A DNA stretch of 64,000 nt from assembly GCA_902578545.1 (NCBI GenBank), contig CACHDI010000005.1, forward strand, positions 1-64,000, read 5' to 3'. Each line of letters opens with the position of its first letter. The first letter of the stretch is position 1. Positions 1-8,053 of the stretch are shown piece by piece. A program made the translations under genes and the position numbers. Source of the DNA: an uncultured Alphaproteobacteria bacterium (GTDB lineage: Bacteria; Pseudomonadota; Alphaproteobacteria; Rhodobacterales; Rhodobacteraceae). The notes below the pieces were generated by a model. The model saw only the letters and a program-made list of their open reading frames with translations. It did not search any database and was not told the origin of the DNA.

Positions 1-43
1 CCATTGAGAATATAACTGTGTAGAATTCTTTATGTTGAAGGAA

Positions 44-117
44 TGGAGCGGGTGATGGGAATCGAACCCACGTATTCAGCTTGGAAGGCTGCTGCTCTAC
101 CATTGAGCTACACCCGC
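44..117 (-). tRNA. tRNA-Gly (anticodon TCC)
   Basis: Read on the minus strand, this 74-nt segment folds as a complete cloverleaf. It has a 7-bp acceptor stem starting GCGGGTG, the D-arm GCTC/GAGC, an anticodon loop CTTCCAA giving anticodon TCC (glycine), a T-loop GTTCGATTC and an encoded 3' CCA. It lies just downstream of the phosphatase gene on the same strand. Identification is from the anticodon and the overall glycine-type sequence. Confidence 0.96.
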
Positions 118-154
118 TTATTTATTAAAAACCATAAAACTTCTGAAAGAAATT

Positions 155-835
155 TCAATACTTTTTTATTATTTTGAGAATTAAATCTGCCATTCCTAAA
201 GCTGATTTTGCTAAATAAGGAGTGCAAGAAGTATTAAAATTTTGATGAACAACACCATGTCCATATAAGACCAGAATAAAAGGAACACTAGCCGCTTGAC
301 TAGTCATGTAATCTGTACTTGTGTCTCCTACTAAAACTGACGAATTAAGCGAAGATCCCAAAAAATCAATAATTTTTTTTAAAGGTTTTGGATTTGGTTT
401 TGCACAACCGTATGTATCAGGTCCAACTATTATTTCAAAAAAAGAGTGAATTCCTAATTTTTTTAGTAAAATATCTGCCTGTTTTTTTGGTTTGTTAGTA
501 CACACACCAAGTCTAATTTTCTTACTTGATAAGAACTCTAACATTTCCAAAGTACCATCATAAAGTTTAGAGTTTTCGTCAATAACTTTTTCATAGTTTT
601 TTAAAAAAATCGGATATAGTTTCTCAACACTTTCCTCTTCAATATAACCATTTGCTTTCAACAAACCTTCCCTAATAGTACTTCTTCCTCCTTTAGAGGA
701 TATACCCTCATCAAGATTTTCTTTTAACCTATAATTAATTCCCATTTCTTCAAATGTTAAATTACCTGCATTTAACAAATCTAAAGCTGTATCCGCCAAT
801 GTTCCATCTAAATCAAAAATAGCAGCTTTATTCAT
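155..835 (-). CDS. gph: HAD-family phosphatase, phosphoglycolate phosphatase-like
   Basis: A 226-residue haloacid-dehalogenase hydrolase. Motif I, DLDGT, is at residues 8-12 with both catalytic Asp residues. Motif II is VCTN near residue 112, and motif IV is VGDTSTD near residue 167. Size and order match the Gph/PGP subfamily, which removes phosphate from 2-phosphoglycolate in the cytoplasm. In many alphaproteobacteria gph lies beside glmU, and here glmU starts 90 bases away on the other strand, so the pair is probably divergently transcribed. The start is the ATG at 835. Substrate specificity cannot be fixed from sequence, and another small phosphate ester is possible. Confidence 0.8.
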   Translation of the reverse strand: MNKAAIFDLDGTLADTALDLLNAGNLTFEEMGINYRLKENLDEGISSKGGRSTIREGLLKANGYIEEESVEKLYPIFLKNYEKVIDENSKLYDGTLEMLEFLSSKKIRLGVCTNKPKKQADILLKKLGIHSFFEIIVGPDTYGCAKPNPKPLKKIIDFLGSSLNSSVLVGDTSTDYMTSQAASVPFILVLYGHGVVHQNFNTSCTPYLAKSALGMADLILKIIKKY

Positions 836-924
836 CTATTATCCTTTTCAATGTTTGAAAAATTTCTTTATTTAACATTTATAATAAGAATGATATTAAA
901 TATAAATTATTAAGGAAAGTACAA

Positions 925-2223
925 ATGGCTCTTTCAGTATTAATTTTAGCCGCTGGCAAAGGGACTAGAATGAATTCTAACAGTCCTAAAGTTCTACATC
1001 ATGTAGGCAATATTCCCATGATATATTATTCAATCAATTTAGCTATAAAGGCGAAAGCTAAGAATATAGGAATTGTCATTTCTAAAGACGCTACCGAGAT
1101 TAAAAATTTTATTAAAAGTTTATCGATTAACATTAAACTATTTGTTCAATCAAATCAGCTTGGAACAGGCCATGCAATTTTATCTGCAAAAGAATTCGAA
1201 ACAAAATCAGAAGATTTAATTATTCTTTATGGCGATTGCCCTCTAATTACTGTGGATACAATAAAAAAACTAATTAATACTAAAAAAAAAGGAGCAGATC
1301 TTTCAGTTTTGGGATTCTTATCAAATAATCAAAAAGAATATGGACGAATGGTTGTTGATAAAAATAATAATTTATCAAAAATAATTGAATATAAAGATGC
1401 CGATAAAAATGAAAAAAATATAAAGTTTTGCAACTCAGGAGTAATCATATCTAAAGCAAAAATTTTATTTTCGTTATTAAATCAAATATCAAATAATAAC
1501 TCAGCTGAAGAGTTTTATTTAACTGATATTGTATCTCTTGCAAATAAACAGGGACTTATAGTTAAAAGTGTTTACTGTAATGAAGCAGAGGCTCAAGGTG
1601 TTAATAACCGTCAAGATCTATCTGAAGTAGAACTTGAATTTCAAAAAAATAAACGTTTGGAAATTTTAGATAATGGAGTAACACTAAAAGACCCCTCTTC
1701 TGTTTATTTTTCTTATGATACTGAAATTGACCAGGATAGTATTGTTGAACCTAACGTAATTTTTGGACCAGGCGTAAAAATCAAAAAAAATGTTTTAATA
1801 AAATCCTTTTCTTATCTAGAAGGATGTCAAGTTGATCCTAATGTTGTTATTGGGCCTTTTGCAAGAATTCGACCTCAAACAGTATTAGAACACGGAGTAA
1901 AGGTAGGTAATTTCGTTGAAATAAAACAATCAACTTTGTCTCAAAATGTAAAAGTAAATCATTTATCATATGTGGGTGATGGAAAAATTGGTAAAAATTC
2001 GAATATAGGGGCCGGAACTATATTTTGTAATTATGATGGTAACAAAAAATACAATATAAATATTTCTAGCAATACATTTGTTGGATCGAATGTTTCCTTA
2101 GTAGCGCCCCTAGAAATTGGAGAAAGTGTTACAATTGGTGCAGGATCAACTATCACAGATGACATTAGTGATAAGGAACTAGCAATTGGAAGAGCTAGGC
2201 AGATAAATAAAAGGAAGAAGTAA
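925..2223 (+). CDS. glmU: Bifunctional UDP-GlcNAc pyrophosphorylase / glucosamine-1-phosphate acetyltransferase
   Basis: A 432-residue cytoplasmic enzyme making UDP-N-acetylglucosamine for peptidoglycan and lipopolysaccharide. The N-terminal uridylyltransferase domain starts with LILAAGKGTRM (residues 6-16), followed by PKVLH. The region from about residue 245 to the end is a left-handed beta helix with hexapeptide repeats. It contains the acetyltransferase signature HLSYVGDGKIG and the stretch GAGTIFCNYDG, typical of GlmU. It is slightly shorter than the usual 450 or so residues, the difference being at the C-terminus. An AAGGAAAG Shine-Dalgarno element precedes the ATG. It stands alone, without glmS. 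Confidence 0.96.
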   Translation: MALSVLILAAGKGTRMNSNSPKVLHHVGNIPMIYYSINLAIKAKAKNIGIVISKDATEIKNFIKSLSINIKLFVQSNQLGTGHAILSAKEFETKSEDLIILYGDCPLITVDTIKKLINTKKKGADLSVLGFLSNNQKEYGRMVVDKNNNLSKIIEYKDADKNEKNIKFCNSGVIISKAKILFSLLNQISNNNSAEEFYLTDIVSLANKQGLIVKSVYCNEAEAQGVNNRQDLSEVELEFQKNKRLEILDNGVTLKDPSSVYFSYDTEIDQDSIVEPNVIFGPGVKIKKNVLIKSFSYLEGCQVDPNVVIGPFARIRPQTVLEHGVKVGNFVEIKQSTLSQNVKVNHLSYVGDGKIGKNSNIGAGTIFCNYDGNKKYNINISSNTFVGSNVSLVAPLEIGESVTIGAGSTITDDISDKELAIGRARQINKRKK

Positions 2224-2298
2224 ATAAAATACTAAAGTTAATTGAATATTTATAAAATAAAATGTACCCTAATTTATTACAAAATTTAAGTTAGCTAA

Positions 2299-3312
2299 AT
2301 GACAAAATTATCGCCGCTTATAGATCCGTTTAACAGAAAAATTACATATCTAAGGGTCTCAGTGACAGACCGATGTGACTTCCGATGTGTTTATTGTATG
2401 TCTGAAAAGATGCAATTTTTACCAAAGAAAGATTTATTAACATTAGAAGAATTAGATAAAGTTTGTTCTGTTTTTATAGAGATGGGAATTAAAAAATTAA
2501 GAATTACAGGTGGTGAACCTTTAGTTAGAAGAAATATTCTTAGTTTTTTTAAAAATATTTCTAGGCATCTAAAAAAAGGATCTTTAGAAGAACTTACTTT
2601 GACTACCAATGGGAGCCAATTAAAAAAGTTTGCAAAACCACTAGTTGATCTAGGTATCAAAAGGATAAATATATCATTAGATACTCTAAATCCTGAAAAA
2701 TTTAAAACAATAACTAGATGGGGTAGATTAGAACAAGTACTTGAAGGCATTCAAGAAGCCAAGAAGTCAGGACTTTCAATAAAAATTAATAAAGTTGCTC
2801 TAAAAAAAACAAATCAGGACGAATTAAATGATTTTGTAAAATGGTGTGGAGATGAAGGTTTTGACCTTACTTTTATTGAGGTTATGCCAATGGGAGATTT
2901 TGGAGCAGATGATAGATTAGACCAGTACTGGTCATTACAGGATTTAAGGAAAGACCTAGAAAAAATTTGGACTTTAAATGACATATCCTTAACTACAGGT
3001 GGACCAGCACGTTATTGTGAAATTTTAGAAACAGGTCAAAAAGTTGGTTTTATTACGCCTCTCACTCATAATTTTTGTGAATCTTGTAATAGGGTTCGAA
3101 TGACCTGTACAGGACAATTATTTATGTGTTTGGGCCAAGAAGAAGATGCTGATCTTCGGTCAGCTTTAAGAGAAAATATAAATGATGACACATTGTTAAG
3201 AAAAAGAATTATGCAGGCTATTGATAGAAAACCAAAGGGTCATGACTTCGATTATTCTCGGCAGAAAATTTCAGGACAAATTTCAAGATATATGAGTCAT
3301 ACCGGGGGCTAG
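2299..3312 (+). CDS. moaA: GTP 3',8-cyclase MoaA (molybdenum cofactor biosynthesis)
   Basis: A 337-residue radical SAM enzyme for the first step of molybdopterin synthesis, rearranging GTP to 3',8-cyclo-GTP. The SAM cluster motif CDFRCVYC (CxxxCxxC) is near residues 26-33. A second [4Fe-4S] cluster is indicated by [11 protein letters not shown] plus CLG near residues 255-275. The protein ends in Gly-Gly (HTGG), the conserved C-terminal pair needed by MoaA. Other moa genes are not in the window. It follows glmU by 75 bases on the same strand. The MOSC protein at 39.4 kb and the demand for molybdoenzymes fit a functional cofactor pathway. Confidence 0.95.
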   Translation: MTKLSPLIDPFNRKITYLRVSVTDRCDFRCVYCMSEKMQFLPKKDLLTLEELDKVCSVFIEMGIKKLRITGGEPLVRRNILSFFKNISRHLKKGSLEELTLTTNGSQLKKFAKPLVDLGIKRINISLDTLNPEKFKTITRWGRLEQVLEGIQEAKKSGLSIKINKVALKKTNQDELNDFVKWCGDEGFDLTFIEVMPMGDFGADDRLDQYWSLQDLRKDLEKIWTLNDISLTTGGPARYCEILETGQKVGFITPLTHNFCESCNRVRMTCTGQLFMCLGQEEDADLRSALRENINDDTLLRKRIMQAIDRKPKGHDFDYSRQKISGQISRYMSHTGG

Positions 3313-3372
3313 ACATTATTTAAAATAATACATATTTAGCATATTTACCACTATTTAATAAAGGGTTTCATT

Positions 3373-3807
3373 ATGAATAGAATTTTATTTACTGTTTTAA
3401 TATATGTATTCTCTTTGTCATTTATATATGCAGAAGATGACAATATAAAAAAAAGGCAAAATGCTATGCAACAGGTTAGAGAATCTGTAAAAGTTTTATT
3501 TCCAATATCTAAAGGAAAAAGTGATTATGATGACTTTTTAGTGATTTCAATGCTTGAACAAATGTTAGACGCAGCTAAACCCTATGCTAGTTACTTCCCA
3601 AATGAACAAGAGGTTTCACCCAATACTGAGGCTGCTGAAACCATTTGGACAGATAGATCAGGTTTTAATAATAGTGTACTGAAATTCGTTAATGATATAG
3701 AATTCGCTTTAAATGCTGAACCTGAAAGTTTGGATGATTTTAAACCAATGTTTTCCAAAATTACTGAAAATTGCCAAAGTTGTCATCAAGTTTATCGTAC
3801 AAAATAA
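3373..3807 (+). CDS. Cytochrome c'-like periplasmic protein (cytochrome c556 type)
   Basis: A 144-residue exported protein. Residues 1-20 form a signal peptide (a basic MNR start, a hydrophobic core, then a YAED cleavage region). A single haem-attachment motif CQSCH lies at the extreme C-terminus, the layout of the class II cytochrome c' family: a four-helix bundle with the haem site near the end. Such proteins carry electrons or bind small gases in the periplasm. The exact partner is unknown. An aagg-containing ribosome site lies just before the ATG. It is between moaA and the sugar kinase on the same strand, with no obvious functional tie. Confidence 0.85.
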   Translation: MNRILFTVLIYVFSLSFIYAEDDNIKKRQNAMQQVRESVKVLFPISKGKSDYDDFLVISMLEQMLDAAKPYASYFPNEQEVSPNTEAAETIWTDRSGFNNSVLKFVNDIEFALNAEPESLDDFKPMFSKITENCQSCHQVYRTK

Positions 3808-3842
3808 ATGGTCCTTTTATCATATTAATTTATTTATAGATA

Positions 3843-4703
3843 ATGCAGTATTTGATTGGAGTTGATGGTGGCGGGTCTGGGTGTAGGGTTATTTTGACCT
3901 CTATACAAGGTAAAACCTTAGCTAAAGCAGAGGGTGGGCCTGCTAATATCGAAACTTCATTTAAAACTGCTAGAGAAAACATAATAAATGCGTGCAAAAA
4001 AGCTTTCAAAAATGCTAAAATCTCAGAAAATAATTTTAATAACTCTTTTGCTATACTAGGTTTAGCAGGATCCAATTTAGGTAATTATGCAGCTCAACTG
4101 TCAGATAAATTGCCTTTTGCAAGAAATAAAATATTAAATGATGGTGAAATTACTTTAGAAGGAGCCATCGGTCCTGTAGACGGGTGTATTGGTGCTTTAG
4201 GTACTGGCTCTGTATTCGTGGGTAGAAAGAATGGTATTACAAAACTTACAGGAGGTTGGGGTTTTAGTTTAGGAGACGATGGATCTGGTGCAAAACTAGG
4301 AAAAGAGTTGATGAGACTTTCTATTAGATGTCACGATGGTTTGAATGAACACACTGATCTAACAATAGAGTTTCTTAAGAAATTTAAGAATAATATTAAA
4401 TCCATAGTTGAAATAACAAAATCATTTAAACCCAAAGATTATGCTGATTTTGCACCTGAAATATTCAGAGCTATGGATAACCACGACAGTAATGCAAAAA
4501 AAATAATAGAAAGTGAAGTTATTTTAATTGAACAATCACTTATGGCTTCAGGTTTTAGTGAACAAAATGCTTTCTGTCTTATTGGAGGATTAGGTAAGTT
4601 ATTTTTACCCTTTTTAAGTGATAAATTTATAAATACATGTAAACCACCCAAAGGAAATGCATTACAAGGTGCTATAGCAATTGCTAAAAGAGAATTTTTT
4701 TAA
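3843..4703 (+). CDS. BadF/BadG-type ATPase, probable (N-acetyl)glucosamine kinase
   Basis: A 286-residue ASKHA-fold kinase. The phosphate-1 motif GVDGGGSGCR is at residues 6-15. The sequence GALGTGSV near residue 118 and GGWGFSLGDDGSGA near residue 138 are typical of bacterial GlcNAc/glucosamine kinases in the BadF/BadG/BcrA/BcrD family. A C-terminal GGLG adenosine motif is near residue 246. It would phosphorylate amino sugars released from cell wall or taken up, feeding the same pool as GlmU. Assignment to an amino-sugar kinase rests on these motifs; other sugars are possible. Confidence 0.8.
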   Translation: MQYLIGVDGGGSGCRVILTSIQGKTLAKAEGGPANIETSFKTARENIINACKKAFKNAKISENNFNNSFAILGLAGSNLGNYAAQLSDKLPFARNKILNDGEITLEGAIGPVDGCIGALGTGSVFVGRKNGITKLTGGWGFSLGDDGSGAKLGKELMRLSIRCHDGLNEHTDLTIEFLKKFKNNIKSIVEITKSFKPKDYADFAPEIFRAMDNHDSNAKKIIESEVILIEQSLMASGFSEQNAFCLIGGLGKLFLPFLSDKFINTCKPPKGNALQGAIAIAKREFF

Positions 4704-4777
4704 TTCTTTTTATTAAAATATAAGAGCATTGTATAACTTGACTTAATTGCTTGCTTAAATTAAATCATTAAAAATAT

Positions 4778-4854
4778 GGCGAAGTAGCTCAGGCGGTTAG
4801 AGCAGAGGAATCATAATCCTTGTGTCGGGGGTTCAAGTCCCTCCTTCGCTACCA
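4778..4854 (+). tRNA. tRNA-Met (anticodon CAT), elongator type
   Basis: A 77-nt cloverleaf with acceptor GGCGAAG pairing to CTTCGCT, D-arm GCTC/GAGC, anticodon loop ATCATAA (anticodon CAT), T-loop GTTCAAGTC and encoded ACCA. The GTCGGGGGTTCAAG segment and overall layout resemble alphaproteobacterial elongator tRNA-Met rather than initiator or lysidine-modified tRNA-Ile. The base pair at position 1-72 is G-T. Confidence 0.93.
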
Positions 4855-4874
4855 AAATTACCAATCCAATCAAT

Positions 4875-4996
4875 AACTTAAAAGAGAGATGAACAGAGAG
4901 TTCATCCCTCTCTTGAGTTATACAAAGTTATAAACTAAAAACCTGAACTATGACTAAAAGTAAAGTCATACACCATAGTTATATACAAAAAGGTTT
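4875..4996. other. Structured non-coding stretch: two hairpin systems after tRNA-Met
   Basis: The 214-base gap after tRNA-Met contains a long imperfect hairpin at 4875-4919, with 20-nt arms, two mismatches and the loop AGAGA. It is followed by a nested structure. AAACCT (4939-4944) pairs with AGGTTT (4991-4996), and inside it AACTATG (4946-4952) pairs with CATAGTT (4974-4980). A competing inner stem is TGACT (4951-4955) with AGTCA (4964-4968). No U-tract follows either, so neither is a classic terminator. No ORF is present. It could be a processing or stability element for the tRNA transcript, or a small RNA. Confidence 0.4.
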
Positions 4997-5068
4997 GTAC
5001 CTCTATTAAATATACTAATATTAGTGTCAGAAATTATTTGTAATATATGTAAACCTAGATACTACATT

Positions 5069-5476
5069 TTATTTTAAAAAATTGAATTTCAAATCAGTTA
5101 AATAAATTAAAGTTAGGATTATGCCCTGTAGTATAAAAAATAAAGGAGACACTATATAAAAAACAAAAATATAAAAAAAATCATAACTTATTTGCATTGG
5201 ATTTATTAATTCTGCTAAAAATCCAAAAATTACAAATAAAAAAACCAAAGCTAAGAAAAATTCTCTGCCATTTTTTTTTAGATTATATAAAGAATAACAA
5301 CTCCATAAGTAACAGATAGAAAAAATTAAAAATCCTAAACCACCTATATCTAGCAAAGAAAAATCGTCATTAATGTTACTAGCAACTATTTGGTTATATC
5401 CACCCCAAATAACAATTAGAAAAAATAAAATTCCTTTAAAAATTAATATTTTGTGAAATTGTTTTTTCAAATCCAT
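5069..5476 (-). CDS. Small integral membrane protein, unknown function
   Basis: A 135-residue protein with about four hydrophobic segments, roughly residues 13-33, 44-62, 74-90 and 97-127, joined by short basic loops (NLKKNG). No family motif was recognised. It lies 28 bases downstream of the next gene on the same strand and is probably cotranscribed with it. A mostly hydrophobic protein this long in AT-rich DNA could be a spurious ORF, but the ordered membrane segments and sensible charged loops favour a real gene. Confidence 0.6.
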   Translation of the reverse strand: MDLKKQFHKILIFKGILFFLIVIWGGYNQIVASNINDDFSLLDIGGLGFLIFSICYLWSCYSLYNLKKNGREFFLALVFLFVIFGFLAELINPMQISYDFFYIFVFYIVSPLFFILQGIILTLIYLTDLKFNFLK

Positions 5477-5504
5477 ATATTATCTTTCCCTTACCTATTA
5501 ATTT

Positions 5505-5834
5505 TTAACCCAGAATAGTGTCCTCAAGAACTATCCCTCTATTACTCACAGTCTTAATGACCATGTCTTCACTTTCCATTGCATCAATTTCTTTCCACAC
5601 GGGAAGGCATGCTTTAAATGCTTTTTCATCTTTATATTCAAAAACAAAACCTAATCTTGCTATATTTTCTTTGTTCCAAATTTTTAAACTCACAAAACGT
5701 AATAATCCTAATTCTTTTAATCGTTTATAGTAAGAATCCTTTACTTGATCCCACCTCAAACTAGCAAGTTCTAATTCTTTTTCTGACATAAAATCTTGTG
5801 TAGTAAAATTAACTAATTTTGGATTATTTTTCAT
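5505..5834 (-). CDS. Small protein of unknown function, possible ferredoxin-like alpha/beta barrel fold
   Basis: A 109-residue soluble protein. The ordering of charged helices and short strands (residues 19-42 helical, RFVSLKIWN and RLGFVFEYKDEKAFKAC alternating) suggests a dimeric alpha/beta-barrel domain like those used by NIPSNAP or monooxygenase-like proteins. That fold call is an inference from pattern only. It is upstream of the small membrane protein in an apparent two-gene unit. The start is the ATG at 5834. The other strand also has an open frame here, but this one has the balanced, globular composition. Confidence 0.6.
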   Translation of the reverse strand: MKNNPKLVNFTTQDFMSEKELELASLRWDQVKDSYYKRLKELGLLRFVSLKIWNKENIARLGFVFEYKDEKAFKACLPVWKEIDAMESEDMVIKTVSNRGIVLEDTILG

Positions 5835-5905
5835 TAATTCCTCTTTTTTTCATTTTTACCCTTTTAACTATAGAAGATTATAATATTAATGATCATTGTA
5901 ATAGT

Positions 5906-6205
5906 CTAATGTTTCGAGAGTTTTTTCACCTTATCTACAATCAGTTTCTGTCTTGCAACTTTACTAATCATATCTTCTGGAGACTCTACAAAACTTTCTG
6001 GATTAGTTTTAAAATAACTTTGCACTAAATCTTAAAATTGTTTCTCATTTTCTGCTTTTATAACTATCCCTTTATGTTTCGTAATTATAGTCGAGTCTTC
6101 CATAAAGGAATTTTACGATCGTTAATCTGAAACTCTGATTACCAATTCTTATTCACCATTTTCTTTAGATAATTTTAAAGTCCTATGTCTGTTCGACAAA
6201 TTAAA
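5906..6205 (-). pseudogene. Decayed gene remnant with four in-frame TAA codons
   Basis: One minus-strand frame from 6205 to the TAG at 5906 reads as plausible protein throughout but is broken by TAA at 6149-6151, 6122-6124, 6113-6115 and 6032-6034. The last open stretch, 41 codons, contains segments such as SYFKTNPESFVESPEDM and KVARQKLIVDKVKKL. A balanced, charged, helical composition of this sort is unusual for random AT-rich DNA. The stretch before it includes MEDSTIITKHKGIVIKAENE. All the interruptions are TAA. No family was recognised. Either it is a pseudogene or, less likely, a chance frame. Confidence 0.5.
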
Positions 6206-6408
6206 TCAAAAAGAAACAAAATGTGAAACATAAGGGATATATTAAATATGATACCCCCTTAAGAATTAGAAAGTTTTTTCTATTCTATAAATGCAATAAA
6301 GACACAGAAATTTTTATTGGAGAGATAAATTAAATTAATGTTTGTTTGTTAAATTTTAATTATGATATTGTAAATTTGCCTTGAACATCTTTGTCGTAAG
6401 AAAAGAAT

Positions 6409-6443
6409 AGTCGGAATAATGAAAGGGAGGAATTATTCCGACT
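6409..6443 (-). ncRNA. Perfect 12-bp hairpin with anti-Shine-Dalgarno loop (small-RNA candidate)
   Basis: AGTCGGAATAAT (6409-6420) and ATTATTCCGACT (6432-6443) pair without mismatch around an 11-nt loop. On the minus strand the loop is TCCTCCCTTTC, complementary to a ribosome-binding site, and the hairpin is followed by the pyrimidine-rich ATTCTTTTCTT. The 16-nt string AATAATTCCTCCCTTT also occurs in the hairpin at 11338-11373, where the flanking stem is different but again perfect. On the plus strand the loop would read GAAAGGGAGGA. Direction is uncertain; the minus strand is favoured because of the match. Confidence 0.45.
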
Positions 6444-6638
6444 TTAGTTATTGGAGAGAAATTTTCTTTGGTGACAGATTTTGTTTTTTTATTTTTTTTT
6501 AGATTCGATACCAAAGTTTAATACAGAAATTGTTTGTTAAGAATCGTTTAGAAAAAGATACCTTACGTAAGTTGGAAGTTTTGTTTAAAAATGAAACAAA
6601 AATATTTTTTAATGTTTAAAAAATAACATTTTGAAAAT

Positions 6639-6761
6639 ACAAAATGTCTCATTTAAAAATTAGTGAAAAGTAACAAATAATAATTATCACCAATCCTTCG
6701 GAAGGTGTGGTGTGAGATTAGTTAAGGAAATCTTTACCACCCTAAAATCTAATCTCACACC
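6639..6761 (+). ncRNA. Repeated RNA-like element, copy 1
   Basis: The element consists of the 17-mer ACAAAATGTCTCATTTA (6639-6655), the 15-mer ACCAATCCTTCGGAA (6689-6703), then a perfect 13-bp stem GGTGTGAGATTAG (6709-6721) with CTAATCTCACACC (6749-6761) around a 27-nt loop. Both short strings recur at 6995 and 7044 with nearly the same spacing, and the second copy has a different but still perfect 13-bp stem with a loop of equal length. AATAATTAT just before ACCAATCC could be a -10-like region. I infer a transcribed structured RNA on the plus strand, with the 17-mer as a promoter or regulator site. Confidence 0.55.
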
Positions 6762-6885
6762 TTTAGTACTAAATAAAAGTTAAAACTTATAACTATTAAT
6801 TTTTCACCTAAAAATAACTATATTAATTTTTTGGAAAACTAGATCGAGTAGTGAGTACCTTAATATCTTTTTCGTAGGACTTATT

Positions 6886-6915
6886 GTGGATACTTAATGG
6901 AGTAAAAGTATCCAC
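6886..6915. ncRNA. Perfect 10-bp hairpin, second copy of the upstream hairpin unit
   Basis: GTGGATACTT (6886-6895) pairs with AAGTATCCAC (6906-6915) around the loop AATGGAGTAA. The preceding string ATCTTTTTCGTAGGA (6865-6879) matches ATCTTTGTCGTAAGA (6387-6401), the sequence ahead of the 6409 hairpin, at 13 of 15 positions. The stems differ in sequence yet both pair fully, and both loops carry a GGAG core on the plus strand. This looks like the partner of the 6409 hairpin in a duplicated cassette. Confidence 0.4.
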
Positions 6916-6994
6916 CCATTTGTGTTGATCATTAATTATAGAGAAATGAAAATAATATATTAAATAAGTGAATATTTAATTATTTTTTTTTAAC

Positions 6995-7117
6995 ACAAAA
7001 TGTCTCATTTACATATTAAATTATAATTTTAATAATTATAAGTACCAATCCTTCGGAATTGTGTAGTGTGAAATTATGTGAGGAGTTGTTTATCAATAAC
7101 CAATATAATTTCACACT
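6995..7117 (+). ncRNA. Repeated RNA-like element, copy 2
   Basis: This is the second copy of the element at 6639. ACAAAATGTCTCATTTA lies at 6995-7011 and ACCAATCCTTCGGAA at 7044-7058. The stem is AGTGTGAAATTAT (7065-7077) with ATAATTTCACACT (7105-7117), and the loop is 27 nt as in copy 1. Compared with copy 1, G-C has become A-T at the first and eighth pairs and G-C has become T-A at the thirteenth, so changes are paired and the helix is preserved. AGGA and TTTA are kept within the loops. No open reading frame of note covers it. Confidence 0.55.
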
Positions 7118-7311
7118 TTCTAATATTAAAAACTGTAAAGTAGTTGCTTATACTTTGCAAAATATTTGTCCAATGTTTTAAGAAACCTATTAAAAACATT
7201 ATTGTAATTTTTTTAATATTTTATTTAGTATAAATTACTATATGATTATAAAATTTTAATATAACATGCGACTTAAATTTTATTTCATTTAACTGATGAT
7301 GGAGATTTTCT

Positions 7312-7722
7312 ATGACACACAGCGGTAGATGCTATTGTGGTAAAATAAACTATGAATTTGAAGAACCAATTTATACTCAGATTTTGTGCCATTGTAGAGA
7401 GTGTCGATATATATCAGGAGGAGAAGCTAATGCCTCAATTGTTATATCAGAAAATAACTTTAGAGTTACAAAAGGGACCTTGAAAACATACGCGCGAGAG
7501 GATTTAGAAAAACCCAGAATACGCTTTTTTTGTGGAGATTGTGGAACACATATATGTGTAAAAAGTCCTCCAAGACCTGGTATGTTAGTTTTAAAAGTTG
7601 GAACTTTAAATGATCACTCTTGGTTTAATCCTAATACAGCTATTTATTGTATTGATAAACAACCTTATCACATAATACCTGATGGTGTTCCTAGTTTTGA
7701 TAAAACACCACCAGCACAATAG
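7312..7722 (+). CDS. GFA-family (CENP-V/GFA domain) zinc protein
   Basis: A 136-residue protein with the glutathione-dependent formaldehyde-activating enzyme/CENP-V fold. The zinc ligands are visible as CYCGK (residues 8-12), CHCREC (residues 27-32) and CGDCGTH (near residue 74). Some relatives bind glutathione and speed its adduct formation with formaldehyde, though many members have no proven activity. The distant tdm gene in this window makes formaldehyde, so a detoxifying role is possible, but that is inference. The ATG at 7312 is preceded by a GGAG site. It stands alone. Confidence 0.82.
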   Translation: MTHSGRCYCGKINYEFEEPIYTQILCHCRECRYISGGEANASIVISENNFRVTKGTLKTYAREDLEKPRIRFFCGDCGTHICVKSPPRPGMLVLKVGTLNDHSWFNPNTAIYCIDKQPYHIIPDGVPSFDKTPPAQ

Positions 7723-7785
7723 ATAGTTATATATTATAATTAGTTAAATAACTTACTAATATTAAAAATTAACTAAAAATAAGTA

Positions 7786-7944
7786 TTATTTTTTAACTTT
7801 ATTTATAAAATATTTCTCTTGTGGATCCTTAGGGAAGAATTCTTTTTTTGATGCAATTTTATTGATTTTCACGTTTGTTTTCAAAAGTAATGAAAAAGCA
7901 AAAAATCCGATTAAAGAGAAAATTATCCAAAAAATTATATCCAT
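7786..7944 (-). CDS. Single-pass small membrane protein, unknown
   Basis: A 52-residue protein. Residues 2-22 (DIIFWIIFSLIGFFAFSLLL) form one transmembrane helix, followed by a basic tail rich in Lys, probably cytoplasmic. I chose the ATG at 7944 because an AAGGA site lies seven bases upstream; a longer frame to 7986 adds 14 residues but has no ribosome site. No family was recognised. It is convergent with the GFA gene and divergent from the M20 hydrolase. Confidence 0.5.
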   Translation of the reverse strand: MDIIFWIIFSLIGFFAFSLLLKTNVKINKIASKKEFFPKDPQEKYFINKVKK

Positions 7945-8053
7945 ATTAATTCCTTTAAAAACTTTCATATGAGATCTATAATTCAAAATGTAATTAGTTT
8001 TATTGTCGCATCCATCTACGTTCTGTTAGCACATTATCTTTTGGAGTTTAGTT

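Noticed and set aside
2391-2750. Minus-strand frame of 119 codons opposite moaA
   Set aside because: It is fully inside moaA, has no ribosome site and no balanced composition; moaA is certain.
4778-4854. tRNA-Met as an integration site (attachment site)
   Set aside because: No duplicate of the tRNA 3' end was seen in the region, and no integrase is present.
5819-6028. Plus-strand frame of 69 codons in the gene-poor stretch
   Set aside because: Mostly Phe, Ile, Leu and Asn codons as expected from AT-rich DNA; the opposite frame reads as a better, though broken, protein.
6639-7117. Riboswitch for the GFA gene at 7312
   Set aside because: The second element ends about 195 bases before the gene, there is no switch-like terminator/antiterminator, and two tandem copies with different stems do not match a known class I recognise.
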